Assembly (NCBI GenBank): GCA_949825045.1
Contig: OX463807.1
Location: forward strand, 33,252,749 to 33,316,748
From: Argyresthia goedartella
Lineage: Eukaryota > Arthropoda > Insecta > Lepidoptera > Argyresthiidae
Direction of reading: 5' to 3'
DNA: 64,000 nucleotides
Positions within the stretch are counted from its first letter, which is position 1, and the number at the start of each line of letters is the position of its first letter. Positions 1 through 9,579 of the stretch are shown here, in pieces. The translations under genes were made by a program, and so were the position numbers. The notes beneath the pieces are model-generated. The model was not told where the DNA came from. It ran no database searches and saw only the letters and a list, made by a program, of their open reading frames with translations.

Positions 1-91
1 CTAAATACAATACACACATATATGTATACCTGCAAATATAGTTAATATATTATAATGATATACATACTTTATATATTATAATGATAAACAT

Positions 92-140
92 ACTTCCTCT
101 CTCTTTCGTGAGAGTTATACTCACGAAAGAGAGAGGAAGT
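92..140. repeat. Perfect 21-bp inverted repeat (hairpin)
   Basis: Two perfect 21-bp arms (92-112 and 120-140) are separated by a 7-nt loop. The right arm is the end of a minus-strand LINE-B-family fragment that continues to about 665. The left arm is an inverted copy of that end, so this looks like a fold-back formed at the LINE 3' end. The AT-rich bases before it (about 45-91) hold a short imperfect direct repeat. Confidence 0.8.
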
Positions 141-665
141 GCTCTTTTACTTGGTTTTTGAAAGAGACAAGAGTGGGACTGTCTCTTATAGTGCAAGGTA
201 GTGCGTTCCACAGTGGAACCGCCTGCAGTCTGAATGAGTGCTCATATGCCTAGGTGCTATGCCTAGGAGTTGCTAAGAGTGAGACCGTGTGAGATCTCCG
301 GTGCCGATCTCCTGAGAAGAGATACTCAAAGCGGTCTCGAAGGTAGCTGGGGTAGCGCGGATTTTTCAATATATTGAGAAGATAAGAGAGAATGCTGAAA
401 TATTCAAAAGATAAGAGGGAATATGAGTATCTCGGCGACGACGAATTGGAAGCCACCCAACTCTTTGCGATATTGAGAAACATGGTTGAATTTGCGCAAC
501 CCGAAGATAAACCGAATCCCAAGATTCTAAGTCGTTCGAGTTTGTTCAGTTAATCTTCGTTCGCGCTCGCTTAGCAGCAGGAGAGGGGTCTAAGCAAGGG
601 TAATTTTGGTCTGCCGCGGCAAGAAGTACCTCAGACGCCTGAGGGAGTGAAAAGACGCAAGTTGT
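141..665 (-). pseudogene. LINE-B family fragment: end of ORF2 (RT C-terminus)
   Basis: Minus-strand translation matches the C-terminal part of the LINE-B ORF2 seen at 44400-44935. Shared features include the segments NILKNPRYPSYLRD and LFSGDR..RSHTVSLL, against NILRNPRYPAYLRE and LFSGDR..RSYTVSLL there. The reading frame is broken by small indels, and about 24 bp present in the 44.8-kb copy are missing near 565-590. This is a 5'-truncated dead copy with no catalytic RT residues left. The lower-coordinate end coincides with the 92-140 hairpin. Confidence 0.75.
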
Positions 666-1311
666 GAACAAATTAAACTTAAAAGTCAACGCAATGAAAA
701 GATACTGCTATATGTCACAGTTTTGCTGAAATTGCTTGATAATCGCAAGGGAAATAAAACCTTTAGAAATAAAAATGAAAATACTCCCCGATGAACTAGA
801 ATTATTAAATTTGGCACGGAGCAAAATCATAACTTAAGGGAAATTTTTGAATTTTAGCACAAATAACGGAAAAAAACAAATATTAGAAATTTCATTCTGT
901 CTGTCTTTCCCTCTATAAAGATACTTTTCTCAAGAACGCGTAGAGGTATCAAGTTGAAATATATATTGATTACTCAAGTCTGTAGTGTCTTGAGTTTGTA
1001 AAAAAATTAGCTTATGGATCGAAGTTATCTAAAATTAACCGCCGTTTATGTTGTAGGCATCTATCCAAAGTACATACTTAAATAAACAGTTTTTATTTTA
1101 TCAAGGTTAACACATTAGCTGAATAAGCGACCCCGTTCGTATATAAAGATTCGAGACTAAACACAATCAATTACTTATCGACTTCACCTGTTTCAGTTCA
1201 ACCTTCCATATACCGTTGACCTGGAATCATGAGATTTGGTACGAAGCAACGTGTTATAGCATAAGTAAAGGAAAAAATCTGACCACCTTTGTAGTTCCTT
1301 CATAAAAAAGT
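666..1311. other. No recognised feature
   Basis: AT-rich DNA without an open frame I can support. No tRNA-like, RT-like or transposase-like segment was recognised. Confidence 0.5.
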
Positions 1312-1353
1312 GATCTGTGCGGAATCGACAAGTCGCACTTGGCCGGTTTATTT
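1312..1353 (+). repeat. Repeat C, terminal piece
   Basis: Contains the segment cgcacttggccggtttattt, which matches the terminal part of repeat C at 32350-32384 and 38445-38490. Only the end of the repeat is present. Confidence 0.5.
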
Positions 1354-1639
1354 ATGCAGGTTGAAACAGATAGTTGTAGTCATATTTTAGAGGGTTGTTA
1401 AGGACATTATTCTAAACAACTTCTAATAAATAAAAAGGAATAAGAAACTTGTTTTGCTTATCATGGAATTAATCCTAAATATGTAGTTATGCTGTTGATT
1501 GAAACAGGTTTGATCAGAACAATTTAAATTACACGTTTCCATAAATTTTGGGCCTCACGCGGATTCGTTGCCACTTAAATTCTTGTTTGTGACTATGACC
1601 ATAGGTTTTTTGGGTAAGGTTTTTCAAAATAAGGTTGAC

Positions 1640-1677
1640 TAGCTGAATAAAAATCCAGGGTAATTTTTATTCAGCTA
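1640..1677. repeat. Perfect 15-bp hairpin
   Basis: Arms 1640-1654 and 1663-1677 are exact reverse complements with an 8-nt loop. It is AT-rich and of unknown origin. Confidence 0.7.
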
Positions 1678-1715
1678 ACCGGGAGAAATCCTAAATTTAG
1701 TATTTTATTAGTGTA

Positions 1716-1835
1716 ATGGATGTTTATTTCTGTGTGACGTCTCTGTTTCTAGGTCCCACGACATAGGAGATCCTGGTGTGGGCCAGGTGCAATGTATGTG
1801 CTTTTGTACGTTTATACGTTTATGTTTGATTCACT
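1716..1835 (+). repeat. SINE body fragment (headless)
   Basis: The stretch with ctaggtcccacgacatagg and cctggtgtgggccaggtgca matches the body of the tRNA-headed SINEs at 62600-62735 and, in reverse, 45270-45360 and 39125-39180. No tRNA-like head precedes it, so this is a 5'-truncated or decayed copy. Confidence 0.65.
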
Positions 1836-2271
1836 TATTAAGCGATTCATGATTTGAAGATTTACGACAATTTATCATTTTCCATGATATCATTTTCCTC
1901 CATTGGAAGAATAAAACTATGCAACAAGGAATTAGTCTTCTTTGAACGTACACATTTAAATCCGTCGCGTGGGCTCGCATGTAACTAACACTCTGAGTAA
2001 GATTGAGCCGTAAGAGCATCGCTGACCTATACGACCCCACTCCCACAATATTCATTCAAATATGGCTTTCAGGTTGTGCTCTGTAGAAATACTATCAAGT
2101 GGTATGTTTGCAGCAAGCTCGCTTACAGCGAAGTTATTTCAACAGTATAAAGTATACCTACAGATCCCAACCTAAAGCCCAAATTTGAACTTTTAAAGTC
2201 ACCGGTTGGGAGCGGGGTCTTATAAGTCCGCGATGACCTTTATTCCTCCCCTCTAAATTATTAAACAGACA
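1836..2271. other. No recognised feature
   Basis: Open frames here are short and resemble no family I know. Confidence 0.4.
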
Positions 2272-2385
2272 AAGCATCAACGCTTTTTCCGATACGGGCT
2301 GGCAGAGGGACAGGTGCGTCCACTTTGAGCCAGTTGAGCAATTCTGCAGTTTTAGTGACAGGGGGCTAGCCCATCGCCGCAACTA
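2272..2385 (-). repeat. Repeat A copy
   Basis: Read on the minus strand it begins gcgatgggctagccccctgtca and ends in the 'ctctgccagcccgtatcgga' segment. This is the same two-ended short repeat as at 18480, 56220 and 59255. It is probably a non-autonomous lepidopteran repeat (inference). Confidence 0.6.
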
Positions 2386-2851
2386 TATGTGTAATATTTA
2401 TAGTACTTTAGAAAGTCGAGTCTGCAAAGGCGTCAATCCTCAAGAATCACTTTGCTGCCAAAAAAACTCTTCTCGATCAGTAAACTTGCACGTAATTTAG
2501 CATGTTGTCTAGCAAATATGGGCCCTATTTCTTCAACATAGGTGCTATTGGTTAAAGGGCATAAGTAGGGTCCGTCCAGGACCTTTGGTGGGTTTATTTA
2601 GTCAGCAAGGACCTTCTTGGCTATTGATTCACGAATGTGTGATCTCTTGAATTCTAAGCCACCTTGTGGCCGCGTCTTCATTTATTTGGGTATGAATTTA
2701 TCGATCACCTTAATAAAAACATTTTTACTGACCTAATTCCTAAAATAGAAGATCTGTCACCTCAATTGAACAAATAAAAATACAAAAATGTTTATTCGTT
2801 TATCATTGTTTGTAACAAGGTTTTATCTTATTTACAGTGTTTGAAATTATG

Positions 2852-3000
2852 GTACCCAGTAGTATACCTCGCGCCACGCATTAAGAGCGCTGGGCGACGT
2901 TGACGGGAATTACTGCGCATATGTACAGGTATTGAAAAGTGACTACTGCGCATTCAAGGCCACCGCTCATAACTCGTGGCGCGAGGTAAACTGGGTGTAC
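2852..3000. mobile_element. Small inverted-repeat transposon (MITE-like), copy 1
   Basis: About 149 bp flanked by imperfect terminal inverted repeats of roughly 40 bp. The left end reads gtacccagt...cctcgcgccacg and the right end is its reverse complement apart from small indels. The interior has two direct copies of an 'actgcgcat' segment. There is no coding capacity. I could not establish a target duplication with certainty. A second copy lies at 5223-5352. Confidence 0.7.
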
Positions 3001-4182
3001 AAATATTTACCTTATTATATAAAATCTTAAGTCTAAGTTTAATCTAAACATATTTAGAGTAGTGGAAGTCTTTACAACTTAATTCAGTATCGGTATAATG
3101 ATATTAGTATAGTTTGATTTTAGGACGTATTATTAAGTATATTAATATTGCAATGCCACACCGCTTCACAAACCGTGGGCTAAGACGACAAAGAAACGGC
3201 AAGAAAACTCATTCCATTCCAGCCTATTTACTTCGACGCGGATTCGTTGAGTAATCAGTTCTTTGTCATTTAAGTATTCATTGATATCTTAGTACATTTT
3301 ATGTTTTTAGATTTTTGTTACCGTTTTGAAAAAAAATGTAAATCCAAATGTTTTATAGAATTTGGTAACAGGTTAAATATTGTAATGGCTACATAGAAAA
3401 CGCTATTTCTATATAGCACGTATTAAGAGAAGGAAGTACTGTATTTGAACTGTGTTTAGTACTCTAAAACTTGTAGATGGTTTTTCTTAACGAATATTAA
3501 GCACTCTAGGATAAACATCGATGGAAAAGTTAGAACGTCTACAAAAAATCATAAAAACACAGTATGATCACTTGTTTAGCAAAATCATCATCTATCAGTT
3601 AACAAATTAAGAAAGTTTTTTAATTTCGTTACCTTAAAAAGTGTTTAATGAGTATCTTACTAAAGAAAGGCTAGATCATTCAGTTAATTTCGGTCGTGCA
3701 TCAATTAGCCTAAAAGGACTAAATTACCAGGGCCGTAAAATACAAAATTATAAAATATAAAAAAAAACGTCAATAGTTTCATTTTACGCGAATAACATAA
3801 TAATTATTACATAATTTGATGGAAATTTTTATGCTTTGTGTAATTCCAAATTTAGTAATAGAACATGGTTAGGTAAAGAATCAGTAAATCCTTATTTTTG
3901 TGTAGAAAAACCGTTAATTTTAGTACTTTTATCAAACACGACTAAAAAATAAGCAGCAAAACGGAACGGAACGACACACGGAACTGTCACTGAAAGTTCA
4001 TCAGACAAACTGTTTGTTTTGGTTAGAGATATTATTATTAAACCTTTGCTCAGGTAAGGAAATTCTTGGATCCTTCTGCCCGCCTCGCACTTACCCTGGG
4101 TAGTGATGACGAGCAACAAAACAACACCTAATTTTCCAGGATTTCGAAACAGAAAAAGATAAAAAATCATCAATCGTTTTCA
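3001..4182. other. Mostly unrecognised AT-rich DNA
   Basis: No gene is supported. On the minus strand around 4170-4085, a short frame starting MIFYLFLF with a hydrophobic stretch runs into a strong splice-donor-like GGTAAGT. I keep this only as a weak first-exon candidate (see findings). Confidence 0.3.
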
Positions 4183-4365
4183 GCACACATCAACCCACAT
4201 CTGGGCATAGGCCTCTTGGTTAGTGAGTCAAGTCGATAAGGGGTGCCCCCTTATCGACACTCTGACCTTCAAGTCTTTCTCTTGTACAGTGGTGTTACCT
4301 ATTCCTACGGTCCACTGTCAGTCATCCCCTCTAACCAAGTGTTTCGTCCACCTCTACCTTATTAT
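4183..4365 (+). repeat. Repeat D copy
   Basis: Starts with a 'caacccacatctgggcata' segment followed by 'ggcctc'. A similar 'gggcacaggcctcccgatgt' segment occurs at about 20070. This resembles the 3' ends of common insect dispersed repeats. No coding capacity is seen. Confidence 0.4.
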
Positions 4366-4721
4366 TTTGGTATACATTAATTGAAATCTTGTCTTTTCAG
4401 CACCAGCAAAGCCGCCATACATACTTGAATCAAATATGGAAATAAAAACCCACAAGTGTGATAAAAGATGAACTTGAATTGTGGTGTAAACATTAATCCC
4501 TCAGATAGAAATATAAAAAATGGAGATAGAAAATCTATCAAGGAATCGGTGGTGTTAAATAAATTGTGAAATAACATCGATTTAAACTTTTACTAAACAA
4601 ATAAAAATTATTGTTATCAAAATGTGGTGTTATTACTGCTTCGTTTTATTTCTTTTCATTCTTTCTATGTGTCCTTAATGAAAGAGCCAGCTTTTTACTG
4701 TGGGATATAATCTAATAAAAA

Positions 4722-4802
4722 TAACATCTCAAGATGTAAAATAAATATTGCTATATATAGAAAGACTGGCAAGCAATATTTATTTCACAACTTGAGATGT
4801 TA
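4722..4802. repeat. 31-bp inverted repeat with 19-nt loop
   Basis: Arms 4722-4752 and 4772-4802 pair at 29 of 31 positions. The structure begins and ends with TA. It could be a minimal foldback element or a source of a hairpin RNA. Neither is shown by the sequence alone. Confidence 0.75.
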
Positions 4803-5010
4803 AGCTGGGTTTACCCGAGGCCAGTGCTGGCTGGCTTGGTGTTGGCCTTGTATAAACCTTGTATTGCCCTTATAAAATCAAGCCAATCCAGTGTTGTCTA
4901 CGAGTGCTGGGGTGAATAGAGCACCCGTCTAGCTAGGTTTACATGAGGCCAGTACTGGCTGCCAGTCTGACTGGCGCCAGCGTCACTGTCTTCGTGTATC
5001 TGCCTGCATA
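4803..5010. repeat. Duplicated 'gctgg-gaggccagtgctggc' repeat
   Basis: Two diverged copies of a segment beginning gctgggtttacccgaggcc (about 4804) and gctaggtttacatgaggcc (about 4933) lie about 130 bp apart. Each is followed by repeated ctggc motifs. Probably a non-coding dispersed repeat. Confidence 0.5.
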
Positions 5011-5222
5011 TTAATACATATTTCATTATAACCCATAGTGAAAAGCCGGCTTATATCTTTCACAAACTCGCCTATCTCCTGCACCATCTCGAGCTTGAGC
5101 GACCGGCCTGGATGGTTGAGTAGATCTCAGGCAGATGAAACTTCTCCCAGGATTGCTGTGGCTTGCGGCTAGTATGGTTTTTATAGTGGATGGGCACACC
5201 GGTAGCAGATGTACAAATTGCA

Positions 5223-5352
5223 CCCCATAGTATGAATCGCGCAAAGAATTAAGAGCGGAGTAGGAATTACTGCGCATATGTGCAGGTATTGAAAAGGGAC
5301 TACTGCGCATTCAAGGCCACCGCTCATAACGTGTGGCGCGACGTATACACTG
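5223..5352. mobile_element. MITE-like element, copy 2
   Basis: Shares with copy 1 (2852-3000) the interior 'tactgcgcatatgtgcaggt', the 'gactactgcgcattcaaggc' segment and the right-hand terminal repeat. The left terminus is more diverged (cgcgcaaagaattaagagcgg). Two related copies 2.2 kb apart support a real transposable family. Confidence 0.65.
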
Positions 5353-5394
5353 TCTTCCAGTAGCCTACCAAAAATTTCATCATTGGATGATGTA

Positions 5395-5508
5395 TAGCTT
5401 TATGCTTTTTCGATAGGGGGTGACAGAGGCACAGTGCTGCCACATTTAGATAATCAAGACCATTTTGCATGACAGCTGGATAGCCCATCGCCGCCACTAT
5501 GGAGGTTT
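5395..5508 (-). repeat. Repeat A copy
   Basis: Minus-strand copy with the tggcggcgatgggctatcc end at 5505-5487 and the tgtgcctctgtcaccccctatcg end near 5440-5415. Two short related pieces with 'ggtttcctca' follow to about 5550. Confidence 0.55.
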
Positions 5509-5689
5509 CCTCATGATGACCTATGGAGATATGAAGGTTTCCTCACGATAAAACTTGGATTTTAATTTAATGGAGTAAAAACCGATTTTTCGTAAATAAA
5601 ACGAAGACAGCAGAATAGCTGATCAATAATTCCATCATCTTGACAGACAAGACACTCAATAAACAAGCTTTCTCGTTTGCCTAAATTGA

Positions 5690-6010
5690 TTACATAATAT
5701 TAGCCATGCCTGTCCTTAATTCAACGCTAAACGCAGTTTTGTGGTAACGATTTTTATAATAATGCGTTAAACAATGGTTAAAGTCTTTTGTGGTAAGACG
5801 GAGAATGTCTAATTTTTTGAAGTAGGGTTTGCAGCTTTCTGTCTTTTTTATGCCAGCGATGGCCCTAATACATTTATTCTGATGCCTAGGTATTTTATCC
5901 CTATCAGTAGAATTTCCGGAAAAGATAATGCACATATCCTAATATGCAGTAACAGCTGCCTCTGTGGTCGCAATCTGCGTTGATCTCCTTTGAGGGCATC
6001 GATATAAATA
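5690..6010 (-). pseudogene. LINE-E family remnant: C-terminal RT region
   Basis: Minus-strand translation reads RSTQIATTEAAVTAY, then a stop, then a frame with QNKCIRAIAGIKKTESCKPYF and KKLDILRL. This is the conserved 'thumb' region of jockey/CR1-type LINE ORF2, where lepidopteran elements carry a QKRAIRAI..ESCRPLFK-like motif. The homologous stretch at 61731-62040 reads RRITQIASTKAAIGVYFGYVHY. Only a few hundred bases of a dead copy remain. From about 6010 to 6240 I recognise nothing. Confidence 0.7.
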
Positions 6011-6384
6011 CTAAGGATAGGCCTTCCCGTACTAAATTTCTTACCATTTTGAGGCTAAGAAAAATAGCGCCCCTGTCGGAATTCATCGGAACCAAGACAG
6101 TACGAAAAATTGTAACGGCGTCACGGTCGGTCACGTTCCGATTTGTGGTGTATAGACACAATATTAGGAAAGTTGATCTAAGGATAACTCTCAAATACCC
6201 GGTGACTTTTAATCGGTGATAAGGAGTAAAAATAAAATATATCAAGCTAAAATTTTACTTAAGGGGCGAGTTCTCACGCAATTACCTCATGTTTAATTAA
6301 TAAAAAGTTGAAACATAATTAAATAGGCATATTAATTTTTGTCTTTGCCGTTAAATTATGAAAAGGATATAAGCTCACAGATAC

Positions 6385-6484
6385 AGTTGTGCCTCTGCCA
6401 CCTCGTATGGGAAAAGGCGTGACGCTTTGTTATGTTATTTGTTGTTTTATCACTCCATAGCTGGGCTATGCCCAACTAACCCCC
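6385..6484 (+). repeat. Repeat A-like piece flanking the Gypsy element
   Basis: Contains gtgcctctgccacctcgta followed by the ggcgtgacgct segment, as in the other repeat A copies, and then a diverged 'gggctatgcccaactaaccc' piece. The Gypsy element is inserted just 3' of it. Confidence 0.5.
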
Positions 6485-6488
6485 TGTC

Positions 6489-6492
6489 ATCA
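6489..6492. other. Left target-site duplication (ATCA)
   Basis: Identical to 15400-15403 on the other side of the element. A 4-bp duplication is usual for Gypsy integrases. Confidence 0.85.
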
Positions 6493-7639
6493 TGTAGCGC
6501 TGGATTTTCAGTCCATTTACATAGGTTTAAACAGTTGGATTTATGAGAGGAAGATACAGGTATCGCCATCTGGCGGCAGCCTTAACAATGCTTACATTGG
6601 GGGAGCCATCTCGCTGCGCGTCGAACAGTATCGATCCAAGTGGTTACGGTGGAACGCCGCTAGAGGGCGCCACCACTCTTAGTGTTGCCCTCGTCTTTTT
6701 GTTCCCATGTTGTCGGGAAAATTTAACTACAGCTGGCGGAGTGAACAATTATTTTCAGGCGGGAATCGCTGCCGTGTACCCTAAATGTTGGTGGGGACGC
6801 GTCCTGAATGTAAGGTGCAGGAACTGACAGCGGAACGGGAGCTAGATAGAAATTTCGCCCGGCTAATTTACTGTCGCAATCGGCGACGTGAACTTGTCAT
6901 GGGGGGCTTTCAGCGCGAAGGTGGTATCCCTGATGGAAAGATTGTTCGCGAAGATTTTGGTTATAAATATGCGCCCCAAGCCGGTGGGAGGCTTTTTTCG
7001 ACGAGAGTGCCGCGAGAGGCACACCGCTTGAGGTGGTAGAAGGAGGAACCACTGACAAGAAACCTTGGTGAGTCGAGTTGGGTTAGGAAACGTGGTTATC
7101 GACGGTTCAACCGAGGCGAGTGTCATTTTTACCAACGAAGTGGTTCCTTTCAGCCCCTTTTTGCTCCGGGGACGGAGAGAGCGTGCCGTGGTGGACGCGT
7201 AGCGGAAGGAGGTTGTTCCCACGTGTGGTGAGGTGGCTGACGCATCGGCTCGCTAAATCCAACCCTGCCGAAGACGGGATTTTGGGAGCCGCCAAGGTGA
7301 CCCGTGCTGGGTGCACCCCGTGGTAGCGGGCGAGGTACATCCTGAATATATAAGGTGAGAAATTTCCATCTTCCATGGTTCGCATCGCGCGCTTACTAAC
7401 CTGCCCCAGTAGATTTCTCGTTACTTCTCCATAACGCGGCCCTAGTCGCTCATCATGGTCGATTGACCTAGTCTTAGGTAACGTCGACGCAGTGATTCAA
7501 CTTCCTTAGGCATTCCCTGTGGTCCAGTGGCCAAACCAAGAGGTTTTATTAAATATAATTGCATCATGGGGCTGGACCACGGCCAGGGTGATTTTGTAAA
7601 TAGGTTAGTTTGTGACATTTGTTAGTGTATTGCAAACCG

Positions 7640-7909
7640 AATATAGATTTTCCTTGTAGTAGATTAAGGCTTATGCACCTAAGAATAGACCTTGCCCGTG
7701 TGTTTTGATAATTTTGTGTAATTTGAAGGAATATAAATTTTCCCTGCGGTAGATTAAGGCTTATGCACCTAAGAATAGACCTTGCCCGTGTGTTTTGATA
7801 ATTTTGTGTAATTTGAAGGAATATAAATTTTCCCTGCGGTAGATTAAGGCCTGGGCACCTGAGAAATAGACCTTGCCCGTGTGTTTGGTTAATTTTGTGT
7901 AATTTTAAG
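7640..7909 (+). repeat. Three 90-bp tandem repeats inside the 5' LTR
   Basis: Units start near 7640, 7730 and 7820. Each contains tagattaaggc, then the 'gaccttgcccgtgtgttt' segment, then a 'aattttgtgtaattt' segment. Units 2 and 3 share the 5' part ttttccctgcgg. The same array lies at about 14775-15042 in the 3' LTR, where the second unit lacks 2 bp. Confidence 0.9.
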
Positions 7910-8195
7910 TCGGGGAGCTCTTAATTAAGGCCCGTGGTGTACATTGTGAACTTAGGGCCAGTCGCTAAGTAGATTTTTCTCCTAATTCCAGTACATAAGA
8001 TCCCGCATGGCGCCTGTACTGCCAGTGTAGCTGGTGACGCCCTGCTTGTTACTGTTACGCTGATCTTCCCTGCGGGGGGGGCAGACCTGAAGAAACAAGG
8101 GTCGAGATAAGTGTAGAATTAAGGACGTGTATTATTTAAATAGGACGGCCACTAAGAGAGAACCCCCCCTTGTTTTCTTTAACAAATGTTCAGGA

Positions 8196-8201
8196 AATAA
8201 A
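8196..8201 (+). promoter_or_regulatory. Polyadenylation signal in 5' LTR
   Basis: AATAAA near the LTR 3' end. The counterpart in the 3' LTR (15329-15334) would be the one used for the element transcript. Confidence 0.6.
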
Positions 8202-8268
8202 ACTTGAGAACCAGAATCTCTTCTTTTACTGACAGGAACTAGTACCCCCAGAAAAACGAGGCTACAAT

Positions 8269-8284
8269 TGGCGCACCGAACAGG
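8269..8284 (+). promoter_or_regulatory. Primer-binding site
   Basis: TGGCGCACCGAACAGG begins 2 nt after the LTR end. TGG is the complement of a tRNA CCA end. The next base implies a G discriminator, as in tRNA-Ser, but the tRNA cannot be identified with certainty from sequence alone. Confidence 0.8.
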
Positions 8285-8424
8285 TTTTTCTCTCTTGGTG
8301 GTTGTGTAAACCTGTGTTCTGGTCTTTCGCTCAGTACACATGGCCGTTTCTATACTTTAGTTTTTGTATTTTGAGGCGGATTGTTAATTGTTGTTATTGT
8401 GTTATCGTGTGTGACCGGGCCACA

Positions 8425-9579
8425 ATGGCAACTTTTGAAGATAGGCCGATTAATTTTAATTTACTGCATAAGGACGAGTTAGAATATGAAGTTGAACTTC
8501 GTGGGGGAAAGCCAGCCCCAACCGTCACGGAACTGCGTTCCCAGATCCGAAAATTAAACATTGAACTCAGCTCGGACGAAGTAACGGAGTTCAGTGGCGA
8601 TTGTGAGCGGGAATTCGCCACTATTTGTGAGAAGTTAGAATCACTGCAGAGTCTGTTGGTAGGTACAACTCAAAGACCGTGTTCTTTAAAGATTCTGAGT
8701 AGGGTACAGGCGTTAGCGTACCACTTATATCACCGTCTGAGTAGGCTTCAGCCCCTAGAAGGTGCCGGCGACAAATTTTTCGAGACAAACGCGACTATCG
8801 AAAAAATAATAGACAGACTAGAGAGTATTATGTTAAATTTTCGATCGTCCAGAGTGGCGTCACCTACCCCCGTCCGCGAGGTAATACCCGAGAAGTATCA
8901 GGCGGTTCACACATTGAATATCAAATTCGATGGGAAGTCGTGCGTAAAGGGATTTTTACAAAGATTGGAAGAAGTTAGGGTCTCCCGCGGTATCTCCGAC
9001 GAAAGATTGTTCAAGTCGGCCCCGGAATTATTCACGGACGGAGCGTTATGCTGGTACAGAGGTGCCATTAGCGATGTACACACATGGTCCGAATTGAAAA
9101 ATCTTTTGTTGGCGGAATACTTACCATTTGACTTTGATTTCCGTCTTATGAAAGAGATTAGGGAAAGGACTCAGGGACAGGACGAGAGCATAGTAAATTA
9201 TTTGAGCGTAATGCAAAATTATTTCTCCCAATTATTAAAACCCATTACGGAAATTGAGAAATTGGCTATAGTTAGACACAATATTAGGCCGTTCTACACG
9301 ACCCAACTAGCTCTGCACCCAATCAACTCATGGTCGGATTTGAAGTCAAGCTGCCGATTGCTGGAACAGGCAGAATGTATTGCGCGTAGCTTCTCGGAGC
9401 CAACTACATCCGCCTCAATCTTGGCGTCGGACTTAATTTATACTTGTGACAACGGGAAAGCCACCGCAGGCCAAGTCTCAGCGATACAAGAGCCGTCGCG
9501 GAAATTATTCTGCTACCGTTGCGGGGAACCGGATGTAGTTACTTCAACGTGTCCTAAATGTAAGATGTCAAAAAACTAA
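8425..9579 (+). CDS. gag: Gag of Gypsy element
   Basis: A 384-residue structural protein starting at the first well-placed ATG (8425, context cacaATGg). The frame is open further upstream, but only from a non-ATG codon. Residues about 10-45 carry an Rgg-containing helical SAP-like segment, and residues about 135-300 match the retrotransposon gag domain (WYRGAI..VHTWSELKNLLLAEYLP). The C-terminus holds one CCHC-type knuckle, CYRCGEPDVVTSTC. The histidine is replaced by valine, and a further CPKC follows. The stop codon directly follows the slippery heptamer at 9570-9576. Expected role is virus-like particle assembly and RNA packaging in the cytoplasm. Confidence 0.93.
   Translation: MATFEDRPINFNLLHKDELEYEVELRGGKPAPTVTELRSQIRKLNIELSSDEVTEFSGDCEREFATICEKLESLQSLLVGTTQRPCSLKILSRVQALAYHLYHRLSRLQPLEGAGDKFFETNATIEKIIDRLESIMLNFRSSRVASPTPVREVIPEKYQAVHTLNIKFDGKSCVKGFLQRLEEVRVSRGISDERLFKSAPELFTDGALCWYRGAISDVHTWSELKNLLLAEYLPFDFDFRLMKEIRERTQGQDESIVNYLSVMQNYFSQLLKPITEIEKLAIVRHNIRPFYTTQLALHPINSWSDLKSSCRLLEQAECIARSFSEPTTSASILASDLIYTCDNGKATAGQVSAIQEPSRKLFCYRCGEPDVVTSTCPKCKMSKN
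9570..9576 (+). promoter_or_regulatory. -1 ribosomal frameshift slippery site (A AAA AAC)
   Basis: In the gag frame the codons are tcA AAA AAC followed by the stop taa. This matches the canonical X XXY YYZ heptamer. The pol frame is closed upstream by taa at 9561 and is open from 9564, so slipping here enters pol exactly. A candidate pseudoknot follows 9 nt later (9586-9658). The predicted Gag-Pol product is about 1636 residues. Confidence 0.9.

Larger units (their letters stand above)
6493..8266 (+). repeat. 5' LTR of Gypsy element
   Basis: 1774 bp, starting TGTAGC and ending GCTACA (6-bp terminal inverted repeat). It contains a TATA-like TATATAAGG near 7344, three 90-bp tandem units (7640-7909) and an AATAAA at 8196-8201, so the poly(A) signal lies about 70 bp from the LTR end. 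Small open frames inside it occur identically in the 3' LTR and are chance frames. At 1.77 kb it is long for an insect Gypsy LTR. Confidence 0.95.

Noticed and set aside
6543..7385. Several open frames of 68-119 residues on both strands inside the LTR, repeated at 13678-14520.
   Set aside because: They lie in the LTR, overlap each other on both strands, match no protein family and recur only because the LTR is duplicated.
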